64,000 nt of DNA from Sphingomonas sanguinis NBRC 13937 (GCF_001591005.1 NZ_BCTY01000013.1:1-64000); one strand, 5' to 3'. Shown: positions 24,959 to 33,883, counted from the first letter of the stretch. Numbers and translations: made by a program. The notes: generated by a model not told the origin, from the sequence alone.

Positions 24959-25922
24959 GTCGCAACGCCTCCTCCAAGCGCGGAAGATCCTCCGCCACCG
25001 GCACCCCGAAGCGCAACCGCTCCGGTGCATTGGCGAAGGGACGGACCAGAATCCCCTTCGCCCCCAGGCGCTGGAAGATGGCTGGGGCTCCGTGTGTCTC
25101 GACCATGCGGAACAGCGGGCAGGCGCCGGTCGCGATCAGGCCATGCCGCGCCAGAACCGCGTCCAGCGCGGCCGCCCGCTCGACCAGGGCGATCCGCGTC
25201 GCGGCGATCCAGGCACGATCCGCATAGGCCGCGCTCCCCCAGGCGATGGCATGGGCGGACACCGGCCAGTCGCCGAGCCAGTCACGCAGCCGCGACAGGA
25301 TGTCCGGGGCAGCGATCACGAAGCCCAGCCGCACACCCGCCAGCCCGAAGAACTTACCAAACGAGCGCAACGCCACGACCCTTTTCCCTCCAGTGGCATC
25401 CTCGTCCGGCATCGCATCGGCAAAGGCCTGATCCACGATCAGCCAGCCGCCCACCCGCGCCTGCACCTCGCCCAGCGCCGCCAGCCGGTCGGCCGAGCGA
25501 TGGACGCCATCGGGATTGTTGGGATTGGCCAGCAACAGGCTCCCCGCCTGCCCCGTCCAGTGCTCCAGCGCCACATGATCGACCCGCAGGCCCGCGACCG
25601 CGCCATGCGTGCCATAGCTTGGCTGCACGGCGACGATAGGCGCGCCTACGCCCAGCAGCGGCAACAGCCGGAGCGCCATTTCGCTTCCCGGCACCGCCGC
25701 CACGCGCTCGGCGGGGACACCGAAATGCGCCGCCGCCAACGCCTCCAGCCGCGCGAGCGCGCTGCGATCGGGCAAGGGCGCGGCATCCACCGTCAAGCCG
25801 GCGGGAGGAGCCCAGGGCACCGGGTTGATCCCGGTCGACAGGTCGAGCCACGGCGTCGGCGCGTCAGGAAACAGCGCCTTGGCCGCGTCGATCCGCCCGC
25901 CATGATGGGTCAGCGCACCCAT
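24951..25922 (-). CDS. cobD: Threonine-phosphate decarboxylase-like PLP enzyme
   Basis: Called CobC in Pseudomonas denitrificans. A fold-type I PLP enzyme (323 aa) expected to decarboxylate threonine phosphate to aminopropanol phosphate for CbiB. Motifs: HHGGRIDAAKALFPDAPTPW, LDLSTGINP, NPNNPDG, the aspartate in IVDQAFAD, and the PLP lysine in RSFGKFFGLAGVRLG. The start could also be the GTG at 25937, which has a GGGAGCGGGG site. The gene diverges from cobU with only about 30-42 bp between them, so the two promoters must overlap. Confidence 0.93.
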   Translation of the reverse strand: MGALTHHGGRIDAAKALFPDAPTPWLDLSTGINPVPWAPPAGLTVDAAPLPDRSALARLEALAAAHFGVPAERVAAVPGSEMALRLLPLLGVGAPIVAVQPSYGTHGAVAGLRVDHVALEHWTGQAGSLLLANPNNPDGVHRSADRLAALGEVQARVGGWLIVDQAFADAMPDEDATGGKRVVALRSFGKFFGLAGVRLGFVIAAPDILSRLRDWLGDWPVSAHAIAWGSAAYADRAWIAATRIALVERAAALDAVLARHGLIATGACPLFRMVETHGAPAIFQRLGAKGILVRPFANAPERLRFGVPVAEDLPRLEEALRHG

Positions 25923-25964
25923 TTCCGCTTGCGTCACAGCCCCGCTCCCGCGATGCGGACCGGC

Positions 25965-26489
25965 ATGACGAAGCCCCGCACCCTGCTGGTCCTCGGCGGT
26001 GCCCGGTCGGGCAAGAGCCGCCATGCGCAGGCGCTGGCCGAGGCGATGACGCCCACCGGCTGCTTCATCGCGACCGCGCAGGCCTGGGACGATGAGATGC
26101 GCGACCGTATCGCGCGGCACCAGGCCGATCGCGACGAACGCTGGAAGACGGTGGAGGCGCCGCTGGCGCTGGCCGACGCTGTTACCGAGCATAGCCGGGC
26201 CGACCGGGTGCTGTTGGTCGACTGCCTGACGCTCTGGCTGACCAACCTGCTGCTCGGCGAAGAGGACTTGGCGGCGGCGGGCGATGCGCTGGTCGCCGCG
26301 ATTCGGGACGCCCCCGGCCCGGTGGTGCTGGTCAGCAACGAGGTCGGCTTCGGCATCGTCCCCGACAATGCGCTCGCCCGGCGCTTTCGCGATGCGCAAG
26401 GCACGCTCAACCAGCGGCTGGCGCGGGTGTGCGATGCGACCGATCTGGTGGTGGCGGGGCTTCCCTTGCGGCTTTCAGGAGAGAAATGA
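25965..26489 (+). CDS. cobU: Adenosylcobinamide kinase/guanylyltransferase
   Basis: Known as CobP in aerobic producers. Phosphorylates adenosylcobinamide and transfers GMP to it before CobS acts. 174 aa with the P-loop LGGARSGKSRHAQ, FIATAQAWDDEM, and the conserved LVDCLTLWLTNLL and VSNEVGFGIVPDNALARRFR. An in-frame ATG at 25953 would add four residues. The stop overlaps the cobO start (ATGA). Confidence 0.95.
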   Translation: MTKPRTLLVLGGARSGKSRHAQALAEAMTPTGCFIATAQAWDDEMRDRIARHQADRDERWKTVEAPLALADAVTEHSRADRVLLVDCLTLWLTNLLLGEEDLAAAGDALVAAIRDAPGPVVLVSNEVGFGIVPDNALARRFRDAQGTLNQRLARVCDATDLVVAGLPLRLSGEK

Positions 26490-27088
26490 TGCGAACCGAC
26501 GCCGAACATGCCGAGCGCATGGCCAGGAAAAAGGCCGCGCAGGACAGCAAGGTCGCCGCGCGCGACGCCGAAAAGGGCCTGATCATCGTCCATACCGGCA
26601 AGGGCAAGGGCAAGACGACCGCCGCGCTCGGCATGGTGATGCGCGCGGTCGGCCACGGCATGCGCGTCGGCATGGTCCAGTTCGTAAAGGGCGCGATGAC
26701 CACCGGCGAGGCCGCGGTGCTGGCGCGCTTTCCCGAGGTGGATTTCCACGCGATGGGCGAAGGCTTCACCTGGAACACCCAGGACCGCAGTCGCGACATC
26801 GCCACCGCGCGCGCCGCGTGGGAGGAAGTGAAGCGGATGATCGCCGATCCGTCCTACGACCTGATCGTCGCGGACGAGCTGAACATCGTGCTGCGCTATG
26901 ATTATCTGCCGGTCGACGAGGTGCTGGAAGTGCTCGGCACCAAGGGCGCGATGACGCATGTGGTTATTACCGGGCGGAATGCCCCGGACGCGCTGATCGA
27001 AGCGGCGGACCTGGTGACCGACATGACGCAAGTGAAGCACCCCTTCCGGGAACAGGGCGTGAAGGCGCAAAAGGGGATCGAGTTTTAA
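26486..27088 (+). CDS. cobO: Corrinoid adenosyltransferase
   Basis: ATP:cob(I)yrinic acid a,c-diamide adenosyltransferase (BtuR/CobA family, 200 aa). It adds the upper adenosyl ligand to cob(I)alamin precursors. P-loop HTGKGKGKTTAALG near residue 40, then GMVQFVKGAM, the FTWNTQDR segment and IVADELNIVLRYDYL. The N-terminal 25 residues are basic. An AGGAGAG site precedes the ATG; translation is coupled to cobU. It is followed by about 240 bp of palindromic DNA with no gene. Confidence 0.96.
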   Translation: MMRTDAEHAERMARKKAAQDSKVAARDAEKGLIIVHTGKGKGKTTAALGMVMRAVGHGMRVGMVQFVKGAMTTGEAAVLARFPEVDFHAMGEGFTWNTQDRSRDIATARAAWEEVKRMIADPSYDLIVADELNIVLRYDYLPVDEVLEVLGTKGAMTHVVITGRNAPDALIEAADLVTDMTQVKHPFREQGVKAQKGIEF

Positions 27089-27151
27089 GCCTATAAAGGA
27101 ATGAGAGTGGCTCAAGCGTTTGAGCTTGTGGCCTTTCCCTCCCCCATCCAA

Positions 27152-27213
27152 GTTGCGGGTGAACGATGCCCCGCATCGTTCAGGCCATGCCGGGGGCATG
27201 GCCGACCCGCAAC
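27152..27213. repeat. Cloverleaf-like palindromic element
   Basis: Three nested or adjacent perfect 9-bp stems. The outer stem GTTGCGGGT (27152-27160) pairs with ACCCGCAAC (27205-27213). Inside lie GAACGATGC/GCATCGTTC (27161-27181, loop 3 nt) and GGCCATGCC/GGCATGGCC (27183-27203, loop 3 nt). Almost every base is paired. It is flanked by CCCTCCCCCATCC on one side and GCCTGCGGGAGGGG on the other, which also flank the hairpin inside cobN. A smaller hairpin GCTCAA/TTGAGC lies just upstream near 27110. It separates convergent cobO and cobF. Confidence 0.85.
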
Positions 27214-27257
27214 TCGCCTGCGGGAGGGGAGCGTCCTGGATCTGAGCGATACGCATT

Positions 27258-27300
27258 AAGCCCCTCCTCCCGGCAGGGGGGAGGGGTTTGGGGTGGGGGC
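27258..27300. repeat. Palindrome-family copy near the cobF end
   Basis: An AAGCCCCTCCTCCCGGCAGG-type sequence followed by GGGGAGGGG and a G-rich tail. It is nearly identical to the two 43-bp repeats inside cobN (39073-39115 and 39204-39246). With the cloverleaf at 27152-27213 it repeats the order seen in cobN: CCCTCCCCCATCC block, GCCTGCGGGAGGGG block, spacer of about 25-30 bp, then this unit. Confidence 0.75.
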
Positions 27301-27327
27301 CCAGCCACAGGCGAGATGGTGTCCGCA

Positions 27328-28083
27328 TCATCCCACCAAATCCCCACCCCGCCGCAGCAGATACACGTCCATCACCCACCCATGGACCCGCCGCAACTCC
27401 GCCCGGCGTGCGACGATCCGCTCGGCGACATCCGCCAGCCGCCCGGCCTCGACCGCCGCTTGCGCCATGCCCAGATACGCGCCCCACCAGATCACCGCAT
27501 CCGGCTGATCCAGCGTGGTGAACGCGCATCCGCCGTCGAGCATCACCGCCACGCTGTCCGCCCCCTCGGGCCAGCCGCCCTCGCGCAGGCGCCGCCCGGT
27601 CGTCACCATCACTGGCGCGCCGACCGCGTTGAACGGAATGGCGTGCGCGGCGCAGAGCAGTTGCAGGCTGGTGATCCCCGGCACCACCGTGACCCGCTCG
27701 ACCGCGATCAGCCGCCGCGCGATCCGGATGGTGCTGTCGTAAAGCGACGGATCGCCCCAGACGAGCAGCGCCACCCGCCCGCCCTGCGGCAAGTGCGCCG
27801 CGATCTCCGCCGCCCAGCATCCGGCGATCGCGTCGTGCCAGCGCTCGACCGTATCGAGATACGCCCCCTCGGCGGCGCGAACCGGCAGGTCGAACTCGAC
27901 CACCCGCACGCTTGTGCCCGCCAGCACCTGCGCACAGATGTCGCGGCGCAGGTCGATCAGCTCGGCCTTGTCTTCCTTGCGCGGCAGCAGGATCAGGTCG
28001 GCAGCACGCATCGCCGTCTCCGCCGCGCGGGTCAGGTGATCGGGATTGCCCGTGCCGATGCCGATCAGGTCGAGATGGATCAC
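27328..28083 (-). CDS. cobF: Precorrin-6A synthase (deacetylating)
   Basis: SAM-dependent C1-methyltransferase that also releases acetate, converting precorrin-5 to precorrin-6A in the aerobic pathway. 251 aa. The tetrapyrrole-methylase motifs are LIGIGTGNPDHLT at the N-terminus, LLVWGDPSLYDST, and VVPGITSLQLLC. The start is a GTG at 28083, overlapping the cobA stop by 4 nt. It is the last gene of the cobL-E-M-B-A-F run; its presence confirms the oxygen-dependent route. Confidence 0.95.
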   Translation of the reverse strand: MIHLDLIGIGTGNPDHLTRAAETAMRAADLILLPRKEDKAELIDLRRDICAQVLAGTSVRVVEFDLPVRAAEGAYLDTVERWHDAIAGCWAAEIAAHLPQGGRVALLVWGDPSLYDSTIRIARRLIAVERVTVVPGITSLQLLCAAHAIPFNAVGAPVMVTTGRRLREGGWPEGADSVAVMLDGGCAFTTLDQPDAVIWWGAYLGMAQAAVEAGRLADVAERIVARRAELRRVHGWVMDVYLLRRGGDLVG

Positions 28084-28805
28084 AGATCCTCCATCAGCGG
28101 ACCGTAAAGGATCAGTGCGGCCTTGTCCGACACCCCCTCCGCCAGTTGCGCGGCCAGCGCACCCACGGTCGCGCGGGTCAGCCGCTGGTCGGGGCAGCCG
28201 ACATGCTCGGCCATCAGCGCAGGGGTCTCCGACGACAGGCCCGCCGCGACCAGCGCCTCGGCCAGCGCAGGGAATGTCCGCTTGGGCATGAACACCACGG
28301 TCGTCGCGCCCGCATCCGCCAGCGCCGCCATGTTGCGATCGGCGGGCAGCGCGCCGGTGACGTCATGACCGGTCACAAACTGCACCCGTCGCGCCGCGTT
28401 GCGCCGGGTTAGCGGAATGCCCGCCGCCGCCGCCGCCGCGCTCGCCGCGCTGACACCGGGGACGATCTCGAAAGCGATGCCCGCCGCCTTCAACGCGGAA
28501 ATCTCTTCCTCCAGCCGCCCGAAGATGCCGGGATCGCCCGACTTCAGCCGAACGACTTGGCTGCCGCTTAGCGCATGATCGACCAGCAGCCGGTCGATCT
28601 CGCCCTGCTTGGGCGAGGCACGGCCCGCACGCTTGCCGACCGCGATCAGTTCGGCATCGGCGCGGCAATGGCTCAGCATCGGCCCGGCGGCGAGATCGTC
28701 GAACAACACGACATCGGCCGCGCCAAGACAGCGCACCGCCTTCAGCGTCAGCAGTTCGGGATCGCCCGGCCCCGCGCCGACAAGGGAGACGAAACCCCTC
28801 ACCAC
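28080..28805 (-). CDS. cobA: Uroporphyrinogen-III C-methyltransferase
   Basis: First committed step: SAM-dependent methylation of uroporphyrinogen III at C2 and C7 to precorrin-2. 241 aa, single-domain CobA type (no CysG extension). Motifs: LVGAGPGDPELLTLKAVRCL, VLFDDLAAG, VRLKSGDPGIFGRLEEE, IVPGVSAASAAAA, and TGHDVTGALP. The start is a GTG at 28805, lying inside the end of cobB (7-bp overlap). The enzyme might also serve siroheme synthesis. Confidence 0.95.
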   Translation of the reverse strand: MVRGFVSLVGAGPGDPELLTLKAVRCLGAADVVLFDDLAAGPMLSHCRADAELIAVGKRAGRASPKQGEIDRLLVDHALSGSQVVRLKSGDPGIFGRLEEEISALKAAGIAFEIVPGVSAASAAAAAAGIPLTRRNAARRVQFVTGHDVTGALPADRNMAALADAGATTVVFMPKRTFPALAEALVAAGLSSETPALMAEHVGCPDQRLTRATVGALAAQLAEGVSDKAALILYGPLMEDL

Positions 28806-30106
28806 CAGCGCGCCACCAGATGGAAGAAGGTGCCGGTCACGGTCCCCCGCCGCGATCCGGTCTCCGGCACCGCCTCGCCTTGCGCATCGACGACATGGGC
28901 GAGCGGCGCATCGGGCTGTTCCAAGACAGTCGAGTAATGAAACTCATGCCCGCCCAGCACCGCCCCCTCGGGCATCCCGGCCACCTCGCCCAGCAAGGTC
29001 GCGCGGCGATAGCCGAGATGCATCTTGCGCTTGGCATAGCTGGTGACGAGGCCGAGCAGCCCCGCCATCCGGTGGCTCACCCCCTCCGCATCGATCAGCG
29101 CCTCGCCCAGCGCCATATAGCCACCGCACTCGCCATGGATCGGCTTGGTCGCGGCATGAGCGGCGAGCCCCGCGCGGAATGTCTCCGCCGCCGCCAGTCG
29201 CCCGGCGTGGAGTTCGGGATAGCCGCCCGGAAGCCAGACCAGATCGGCCGACGCATCGGGTGCTTCGTCGGCGAGGGGCGAGAAGGGCAAAATCTCCGCC
29301 CCGCCCGCACGCCAGCCCTCCAGCATATGCGGGTAAACAAAGGAAAAGGCCGCGTCCTGCGCCAGCGCGATGCGCTGCGCGGGCGGTGGCGGCAGGGTGC
29401 CGGACGCGGGCGTGACGGGCTTGGCATAGGCCGCCGCGCGGACCGCCGCCAGATCGACATGCGCCGCTAGGAACGCCGCATAGTCGCCGATCAGCCGATC
29501 GAGTTCGGGATGCTCGACCGCCTGCACCAGCCCCAGATGCCGTTCGGGCAGGACCAGATCGCCGCGCCGGGGCAGCGCGCCGAAGACCGGCAGGCCGATC
29601 TCCTCGAAACCCAGCTTGGCCAGCCGCTCGTGACGCGGGCTCGCCACCCGGTTGAGAATGACGCCCGCCACCCGCAACTCGGGATCATAGCGCGCAAAGC
29701 CCAGCGCGGTCGCCGCCGCCGACTGGGCCTGTCCGGACACATCGATGACGAGGATCACCGGCCAGCCCATGCGCCTGGCCGTCTCGGCACTGCTGCCCAT
29801 GCCGGTTGCGCCCGGCCTGGCGACGCCGTCGAACAGGCCCATCGAGCCTTCCGCCAGCACCAGCTCGGCATCGGCACCGCGTTGACCCAACGTATCGAGC
29901 AGCGTCGCCGGCATCGCCCAGCCGTCGAGGTTGAACGACGCCCGCCCGCAGGCCGCACGGTGAAAGGCGGGGTCGATATAGTCGGGGCCGCTCTTGAACG
30001 GCTGCACCGCCACGCCCGCATCGCGGAACGCGCGCAGCAGGCCCAGCATCACCGTCGTCTTGCCGGTGCCAGAAGCGGGCGCGGCGATCATCAGACCTGG
30101 TGTCAT
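28799..30106 (-). CDS. cobB: Hydrogenobyrinic/cobyrinic acid a,c-diamide synthase
   Basis: Glutamine- and ATP-dependent amidation of the a and c carboxylates before cobalt insertion (435 aa). The N-terminal P-loop is [20 protein letters not shown], followed by [13 protein letters not shown] and EGSMGLFDG. The C-terminal glutaminase has LPGGYPELH, nucleophile Cys in [14 protein letters not shown] and the late GGHEFHYS segment. The ATG overlaps the cobM stop by 4 nt. Confidence 0.97.
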   Translation of the reverse strand: MTPGLMIAAPASGTGKTTVMLGLLRAFRDAGVAVQPFKSGPDYIDPAFHRAACGRASFNLDGWAMPATLLDTLGQRGADAELVLAEGSMGLFDGVARPGATGMGSSAETARRMGWPVILVIDVSGQAQSAAATALGFARYDPELRVAGVILNRVASPRHERLAKLGFEEIGLPVFGALPRRGDLVLPERHLGLVQAVEHPELDRLIGDYAAFLAAHVDLAAVRAAAYAKPVTPASGTLPPPPAQRIALAQDAAFSFVYPHMLEGWRAGGAEILPFSPLADEAPDASADLVWLPGGYPELHAGRLAAAETFRAGLAAHAATKPIHGECGGYMALGEALIDAEGVSHRMAGLLGLVTSYAKRKMHLGYRRATLLGEVAGMPEGAVLGGHEFHYSTVLEQPDAPLAHVVDAQGEAVPETGSRRGTVTGTFFHLVARWW

Positions 30107-30867
30107 ACGAGGCTGTTCCCGGGACGATAGCGGCGGTCATAGCCCTCCGCGTACAAACGACTCTCGGCGAAATCGCTTGGGGCCAGCACGCGGCCGACCA
30201 GGATCAGCGCGGTCCGCTCCGGCCCATCGGCGGCCGCCTGTTCAATGGTGGCCAGCGTCGCGCGGACGATCCGCTGCTCGGGCCAGCTGGCGCGCCAGAC
30301 GATCGCGACCGGGCAGTCCGCGCCGTAATGCGGGGTCAGGTCGGCCACCACCTTTGCCAGATTGTGGATCGACAGATGGATGGCCAGCGTCGCGCCGGTC
30401 GCGGCGAAGGCGGTCAGCGACTCGCCCTCCGGCATGGCGCTCGCGCGGCCGGGGGTGCGGGTCAGGATCACCGATTGCGCGATGCCGGGCAAGGTCAGCT
30501 CACTCTCCAGCGCCGCCGCCGCCGCCGCGAAAGACGGCACGCCCGGCGTCACCGAGACGGGGATGCCCAGTTCGCGCAAGCGCCGCACCTGCTCGCCCAT
30601 CGCCGACCAGACCGACAGGTCGCCCGAATGGAGGCGGGCGACGTCCTGCCCCTTGGCATGGGCGTCCGCGATCTCGGCCATGATCTCGTCGAGCGTCATC
30701 GGCGCGGTGTTCACGATCTTCGCACCCGGCGGGCAATGCGCCAGCACCGCCTCCGGCACCAGCGAACCGGCATAGAGGCAGACCGGGCAGGCGGCGATCA
30801 GATCGCGGCCTCGCAGGGTCAGCAGGTCGGGGGCGCCAGGTCCGGCGCCGATGAAATGGACGGTCAT
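30103..30867 (-). CDS. cobM: Precorrin-4 C11-methyltransferase
   Basis: SAM-dependent methylation of precorrin-4 at C11, giving precorrin-5 (254 aa). Motifs: [59 protein letters not shown], and the conserved [15 protein letters not shown]. The ATG overlaps the cobE stop (ATGA). Normal in every visible respect. Confidence 0.97.
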   Translation of the reverse strand: MTVHFIGAGPGAPDLLTLRGRDLIAACPVCLYAGSLVPEAVLAHCPPGAKIVNTAPMTLDEIMAEIADAHAKGQDVARLHSGDLSVWSAMGEQVRRLRELGIPVSVTPGVPSFAAAAAALESELTLPGIAQSVILTRTPGRASAMPEGESLTAFAATGATLAIHLSIHNLAKVVADLTPHYGADCPVAIVWRASWPEQRIVRATLATIEQAAADGPERTALILVGRVLAPSDFAESRLYAEGYDRRYRPGNSLV

Positions 30868-31220
30868 TCTTCAGGTCCTTGAGCAACGGCGCAGGTCGCC
30901 ATGCGGTCGGAGGAAATCACACGGGCTACGGTGATCCGCGCCCCCGGCCCGGCGGCGGCAAGGGCTGCGGCTTCGGCGACGCTGCCGACGCCGCGTGCCG
31001 CCATGCTGATGCTGGAATGGGTCGGGGTGTCGACGCCTTTCAGCAGATCGGCGGCAATGCGGAGAACGGCCAGCCCCTCGGCCTCGGCAAAGGGCGTGAT
31101 CACCCCGGCCCGGTCAGCGGGCACGGCCAGCGCATCGGGACGCATGCCGGTGGCGGCCAGCGCGCTGCGGAAGGACTCGGAGGTCGCCTCCGCCCGGCAT
31201 CCGAACCCCGCGATCACCAT
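30864..31220 (-). CDS. cobE: CobE/CbiG C-terminal-like protein
   Basis: A 118-aa protein matching the CobE family, equivalent to the C-terminal domain of Cbi[16 protein letters not shown] at the N-terminus, [15 protein letters not shown] and a Ser/Ala-rich [15 protein letters not shown] segment. It is needed for cobalamin synthesis in aerobic producers; its exact reaction is not firmly known. The ATG at 31220 overlaps cobL by 7 nt. An ATG at 31232 (MAGR...) is an alternative. Confidence 0.88.
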   Translation of the reverse strand: MVIAGFGCRAEATSESFRSALAATGMRPDALAVPADRAGVITPFAEAEGLAVLRIAADLLKGVDTPTHSSISMAARGVGSVAEAAALAAAGPGARITVARVISSDRMATCAVAQGPEE

Positions 31221-32413
31221 GCGACCCGCCATTGCACGATGGGATAGCTCGCCTTCCACCCGCGCTTGGTGCCGAGCGGACGCGCGCGGGCCAGTTCGAT
31301 GCGCAGTAATTCGCCACCGAAACGGGCGTGACACTCGGCCAGCAGCGCCTCGGTTTCCAGCGTGACGGCATGGGCGACGAGGCGACAGCGCGGCAGCGTC
31401 TGCAGCGCCTCGACCAACGGGCGCGACAGGCCGCCGCCGACGAACACCGCATCGGGATGCGGACGCTCGGCCAGCTCCGAAACCGCATCACCCTCGATTA
31501 GGTCCAGCCGGGTCAGGCCCAGCCGCGCGGCATTGTCGGCGGCGCGGGCCAAGCGCGCGGGATCGCGCTCGAAGCCGATAGCGCGGGTGGTCGGGTCGCT
31601 CAGCAGCCATTCGATCGCCACCGATCCCGATCCGGTGCCGATGTCCCACAGCAACTCGCCCGGTCGCGGGGCGAGCGCGGACAGGGCGAGCGCGCGGACG
31701 GGACGCTTGGTGATCTGTCCGTCATGCGCGAACCAGTCGTCGTCCAAGCCACTCGCACGCGGCAGGATACGGCCCGGCCCGACAGGTTCGATCACCACCG
31801 CGACCGGGTGGACGATGTCGGTCCAGTCGAGCGCGTCCGCCGTGCACGCCCGCACCCGCTCGCGCGGGCCGCCCAGCGCTTCCAGTACGGTCAACGCGCT
31901 GTCGCCGAACCCCTGTTCCGCCAGCCATGCGGCCAAGCCGGTCACCGACGCGCCGTCGCGCATCAGCGCCAACACCCGCCGCCCCGGGGCCAGATGCGGG
32001 CGCAGCGTCTCGACGGGCCGCGCGTGAAGGCCGACGCTCTGGATGGTCTCGACCGGCCAGCCCAGCCGCGCCGCCGCCAGCGACAGAGTAGACGGGGCCG
32101 GATAGGCGACCCACTCGCCCGGCTCCAGATGGCGGGTCACCACCGACCCCGCCCCGAACCAGAAGGGATCGCCCGAGGCGAGCATCACCACCCGCTCGCC
32201 CCGCCGTTCGAGCAGCATGGGAACGCCATCGGCAAACGGAACGGGCCAGACGATCCGCTCGGCCCGGCCCTGCTCGGCCAGCAGCGACAGGTGACGGGGG
32301 GCGCCCATCACGCTATCGGCCGCCAGGATCGCGGCGCGCGCGGGGGCGGTCAGGCCGTCCCAGCCATCCTCGCCGATGCCTACGATCGTCAGCCACGCCT
32401 GGGAGTCAGCCAT
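31214..32413 (-). CDS. cobL: Precorrin-6Y C5,15-methyltransferase (decarboxylating)
   Basis: A CbiE-CbiT fusion of 399 aa. The N-terminal tetrapyrrole methylase (LTIVGIGEDGWDGLTAPARA, VMLASGDPFWFGAG) methylates C5 and C15, and the C-terminal Rossmann methylase (LLWDIGTGSGSVAIEWL, AVFVGGGLSRPLVEAL) decarboxylates the acetate side chain. It converts precorrin-6B (6Y) to precorrin-8X. The ATG at 32413 shares two bases with the divergent cobK ATG at 32412, so there is no intergenic space. It starts the minus-strand run cobL-E-M-B-A-F. Confidence 0.96.
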   Translation of the reverse strand: MADSQAWLTIVGIGEDGWDGLTAPARAAILAADSVMGAPRHLSLLAEQGRAERIVWPVPFADGVPMLLERRGERVVMLASGDPFWFGAGSVVTRHLEPGEWVAYPAPSTLSLAAARLGWPVETIQSVGLHARPVETLRPHLAPGRRVLALMRDGASVTGLAAWLAEQGFGDSALTVLEALGGPRERVRACTADALDWTDIVHPVAVVIEPVGPGRILPRASGLDDDWFAHDGQITKRPVRALALSALAPRPGELLWDIGTGSGSVAIEWLLSDPTTRAIGFERDPARLARAADNAARLGLTRLDLIEGDAVSELAERPHPDAVFVGGGLSRPLVEALQTLPRCRLVAHAVTLETEALLAECHARFGGELLRIELARARPLGTKRGWKASYPIVQWRVAW

Positions 32414-33158
32414 GCGCCATATCCTTCTGCTCGGCGGCACGACCGAGGCGAGCGCCTTGGCCACCGCGCTGGCGGCGCGCGGCGAACGCGCGGTGCTGAG
32501 CTATGCGGGCCGCACCGAAGCTCCGCGCGCGCAGGCGATCCCGACGCGGGTCGGCGGGTTCGGCGGTGTCGAGGGACTGGCCGACCATATGCGCCGCGAA
32601 GGCGTGACCCATCTGGTCGACGCCACCCATCCCTTCGCCGCGCGGATCAGTGCCAATGCGATTGCGGCGGCGGAGTTGGCGGGCGTACCCCTTCTCGCGC
32701 TGACCCGACTCGAATGGGTGGAGACGCCCGGCGACCGCTGGACTCGCGTGGCAGATACCGAACAGGCGGTGGTCGCGCTCGGCTCCGATCCGGCGCGCAT
32801 CTTCCTGGCGCTCGGTCGCCAGACCATCGGCGACTTCGCCAGCGCGCCGCAACATTTCTACCTGTTGCGCTTCGTCGATGCCGCCGCGCCGCCTGCGCTG
32901 CCCCGCCACCATCTGGTCGTGGACCGTGGCCCCTTCACACTGGCGGGCGAACTGGCGCTGCTGCGCGAGCACCGGATTCAAATGGTGGTCGCCAAGAATG
33001 CCGGAGGCTCCGGCGCACGGGCGAAGCTCGACGCGGCGCGCGAAATCGGGCTGCCGGTCGTGATGATCGACCGGCCCTTCATCCCGCCCCGCCCGCAGGT
33101 CGGCAGCGTCGCAGCCGTGCTGGACTGGCTGGATCACGGCGTCGTCCGGGGGGTGTAG
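32412..33158 (+). CDS. cobK: Precorrin-6A reductase
   Basis: NADPH-dependent reduction of precorrin-6A to precorrin-6B (248 aa). Motifs: ILLLGGTTEASALATALAAR (Rossmann start), SYAGRTEAP, DATHPFAARISANA, and VAKNAGGSGARAKLDAAR. It is the only gene of the ring-modifying set on the plus strand, wedged between cobJ and cobL. The start codon overlaps the cobL start and the last 25 bp overlap cobJ tail to tail, so its whole length is antisense to any transcript running from cobJ into cobL. An upstream ATG at 32376 is less likely. Confidence 0.95.
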   Translation: MRHILLLGGTTEASALATALAARGERAVLSYAGRTEAPRAQAIPTRVGGFGGVEGLADHMRREGVTHLVDATHPFAARISANAIAAAELAGVPLLALTRLEWVETPGDRWTRVADTEQAVVALGSDPARIFLALGRQTIGDFASAPQHFYLLRFVDAAAPPALPRHHLVVDRGPFTLAGELALLREHRIQMVVAKNAGGSGARAKLDAAREIGLPVVMIDRPFIPPRPQVGSVAAVLDWLDHGVVRGV

Positions 33159-33883
33159 AGGATCGGCTGGCCAGCGTGCGGGATCATCCGCGTACGGCTG
33201 GAGCCGATGATGACGACGGTGCGCATGTCGGCCATCTCGCCGCGTGCTTGCGGAAGCGGCACGATACGCAAATGCTCCTCCGGCGTGGAAACCGCGCGGG
33301 CGAACAGCACCGGACGCTCGTCGCCGCATGTCTCACGGAGCAGCGCAAAGGCCGCATCCAGCGCATCGGGCCGCGCCTTGGACCGGGGATTGTAGAGCGC
33401 GATGGCGAAATCCGCCTCTGCCGCCAGCGCCAGCCGCCGCTCGATCAGCGCCTGCGGCTTGAGGTTGTCGGAGAGGTTGATCGCACAGAAATCATGGCCC
33501 AGCGGCGCCCCCGCCCGCGCGCTCGCCGCCAGCATCGCGGTGATGCCGGGCAGGACACGGATGTCGAGATCGTGCCAGCGGGCGGGGTCTTCCTCCACCC
33601 GCTCGAAGATCGCCGCCGCCATCGCGAACACCCCCGGATCGCCCGAGGATACGACGACGACGCGCCGCCCAGCTTCCGCCATCTCCAGCGCGTGGAGCGC
33701 CCGGTCACGTTCGACCCGGTTGTCGCTGGCATGACGGGTCAGACCGGGCCGCTCGGGCACGCGCGCGACATAGGGGATATAGCCGACGACATCGGTCGCC
33801 TCGGCCAGGACCGCCGATACCTCGGGCGTCACCATCGCCTCCGCGCCCGGCCCGAGCCCGACGACGATCAGCCAGCCGCTCAT
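33134..33883 (-). CDS. cobJ: Precorrin-3B C17-methyltransferase
   Basis: Ring-contraction enzyme: SAM-dependent methylation at C17 of precorrin-3B to precorrin-4 (249 aa). Motifs: LIVVGLGPGAEAMVTPEVSA, VGYIPYVARV, VVSSGDPGVFAMA, LPGITAMLAASARAGAPLGH, INLSDNLKP and ALYNPRSKARPD. The ATG overlaps the cobI stop by 4 nt. Last gene of the riboswitch 2 run before the antisense cobK. Confidence 0.97.
   Translation of the reverse strand: MSGWLIVVGLGPGAEAMVTPEVSAVLAEATDVVGYIPYVARVPERPGLTRHASDNRVERDRALHALEMAEAGRRVVVVSSGDPGVFAMAAAIFERVEEDPARWHDLDIRVLPGITAMLAASARAGAPLGHDFCAINLSDNLKPQALIERRLALAAEADFAIALYNPRSKARPDALDAAFALLRETCGDERPVLFARAVSTPEEHLRIVPLPQARGEMADMRTVVIIGSSRTRMIPHAGQPILYTPRTTP

Noticed and set aside
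24960..26400. A longer version of the threonine-phosphate decarboxylase beginning near 26399
   Set aside because: The upstream extension overlaps cobU on the other strand and lacks PLP-enzyme features; the protein begins at the ALTHHGGRID region.
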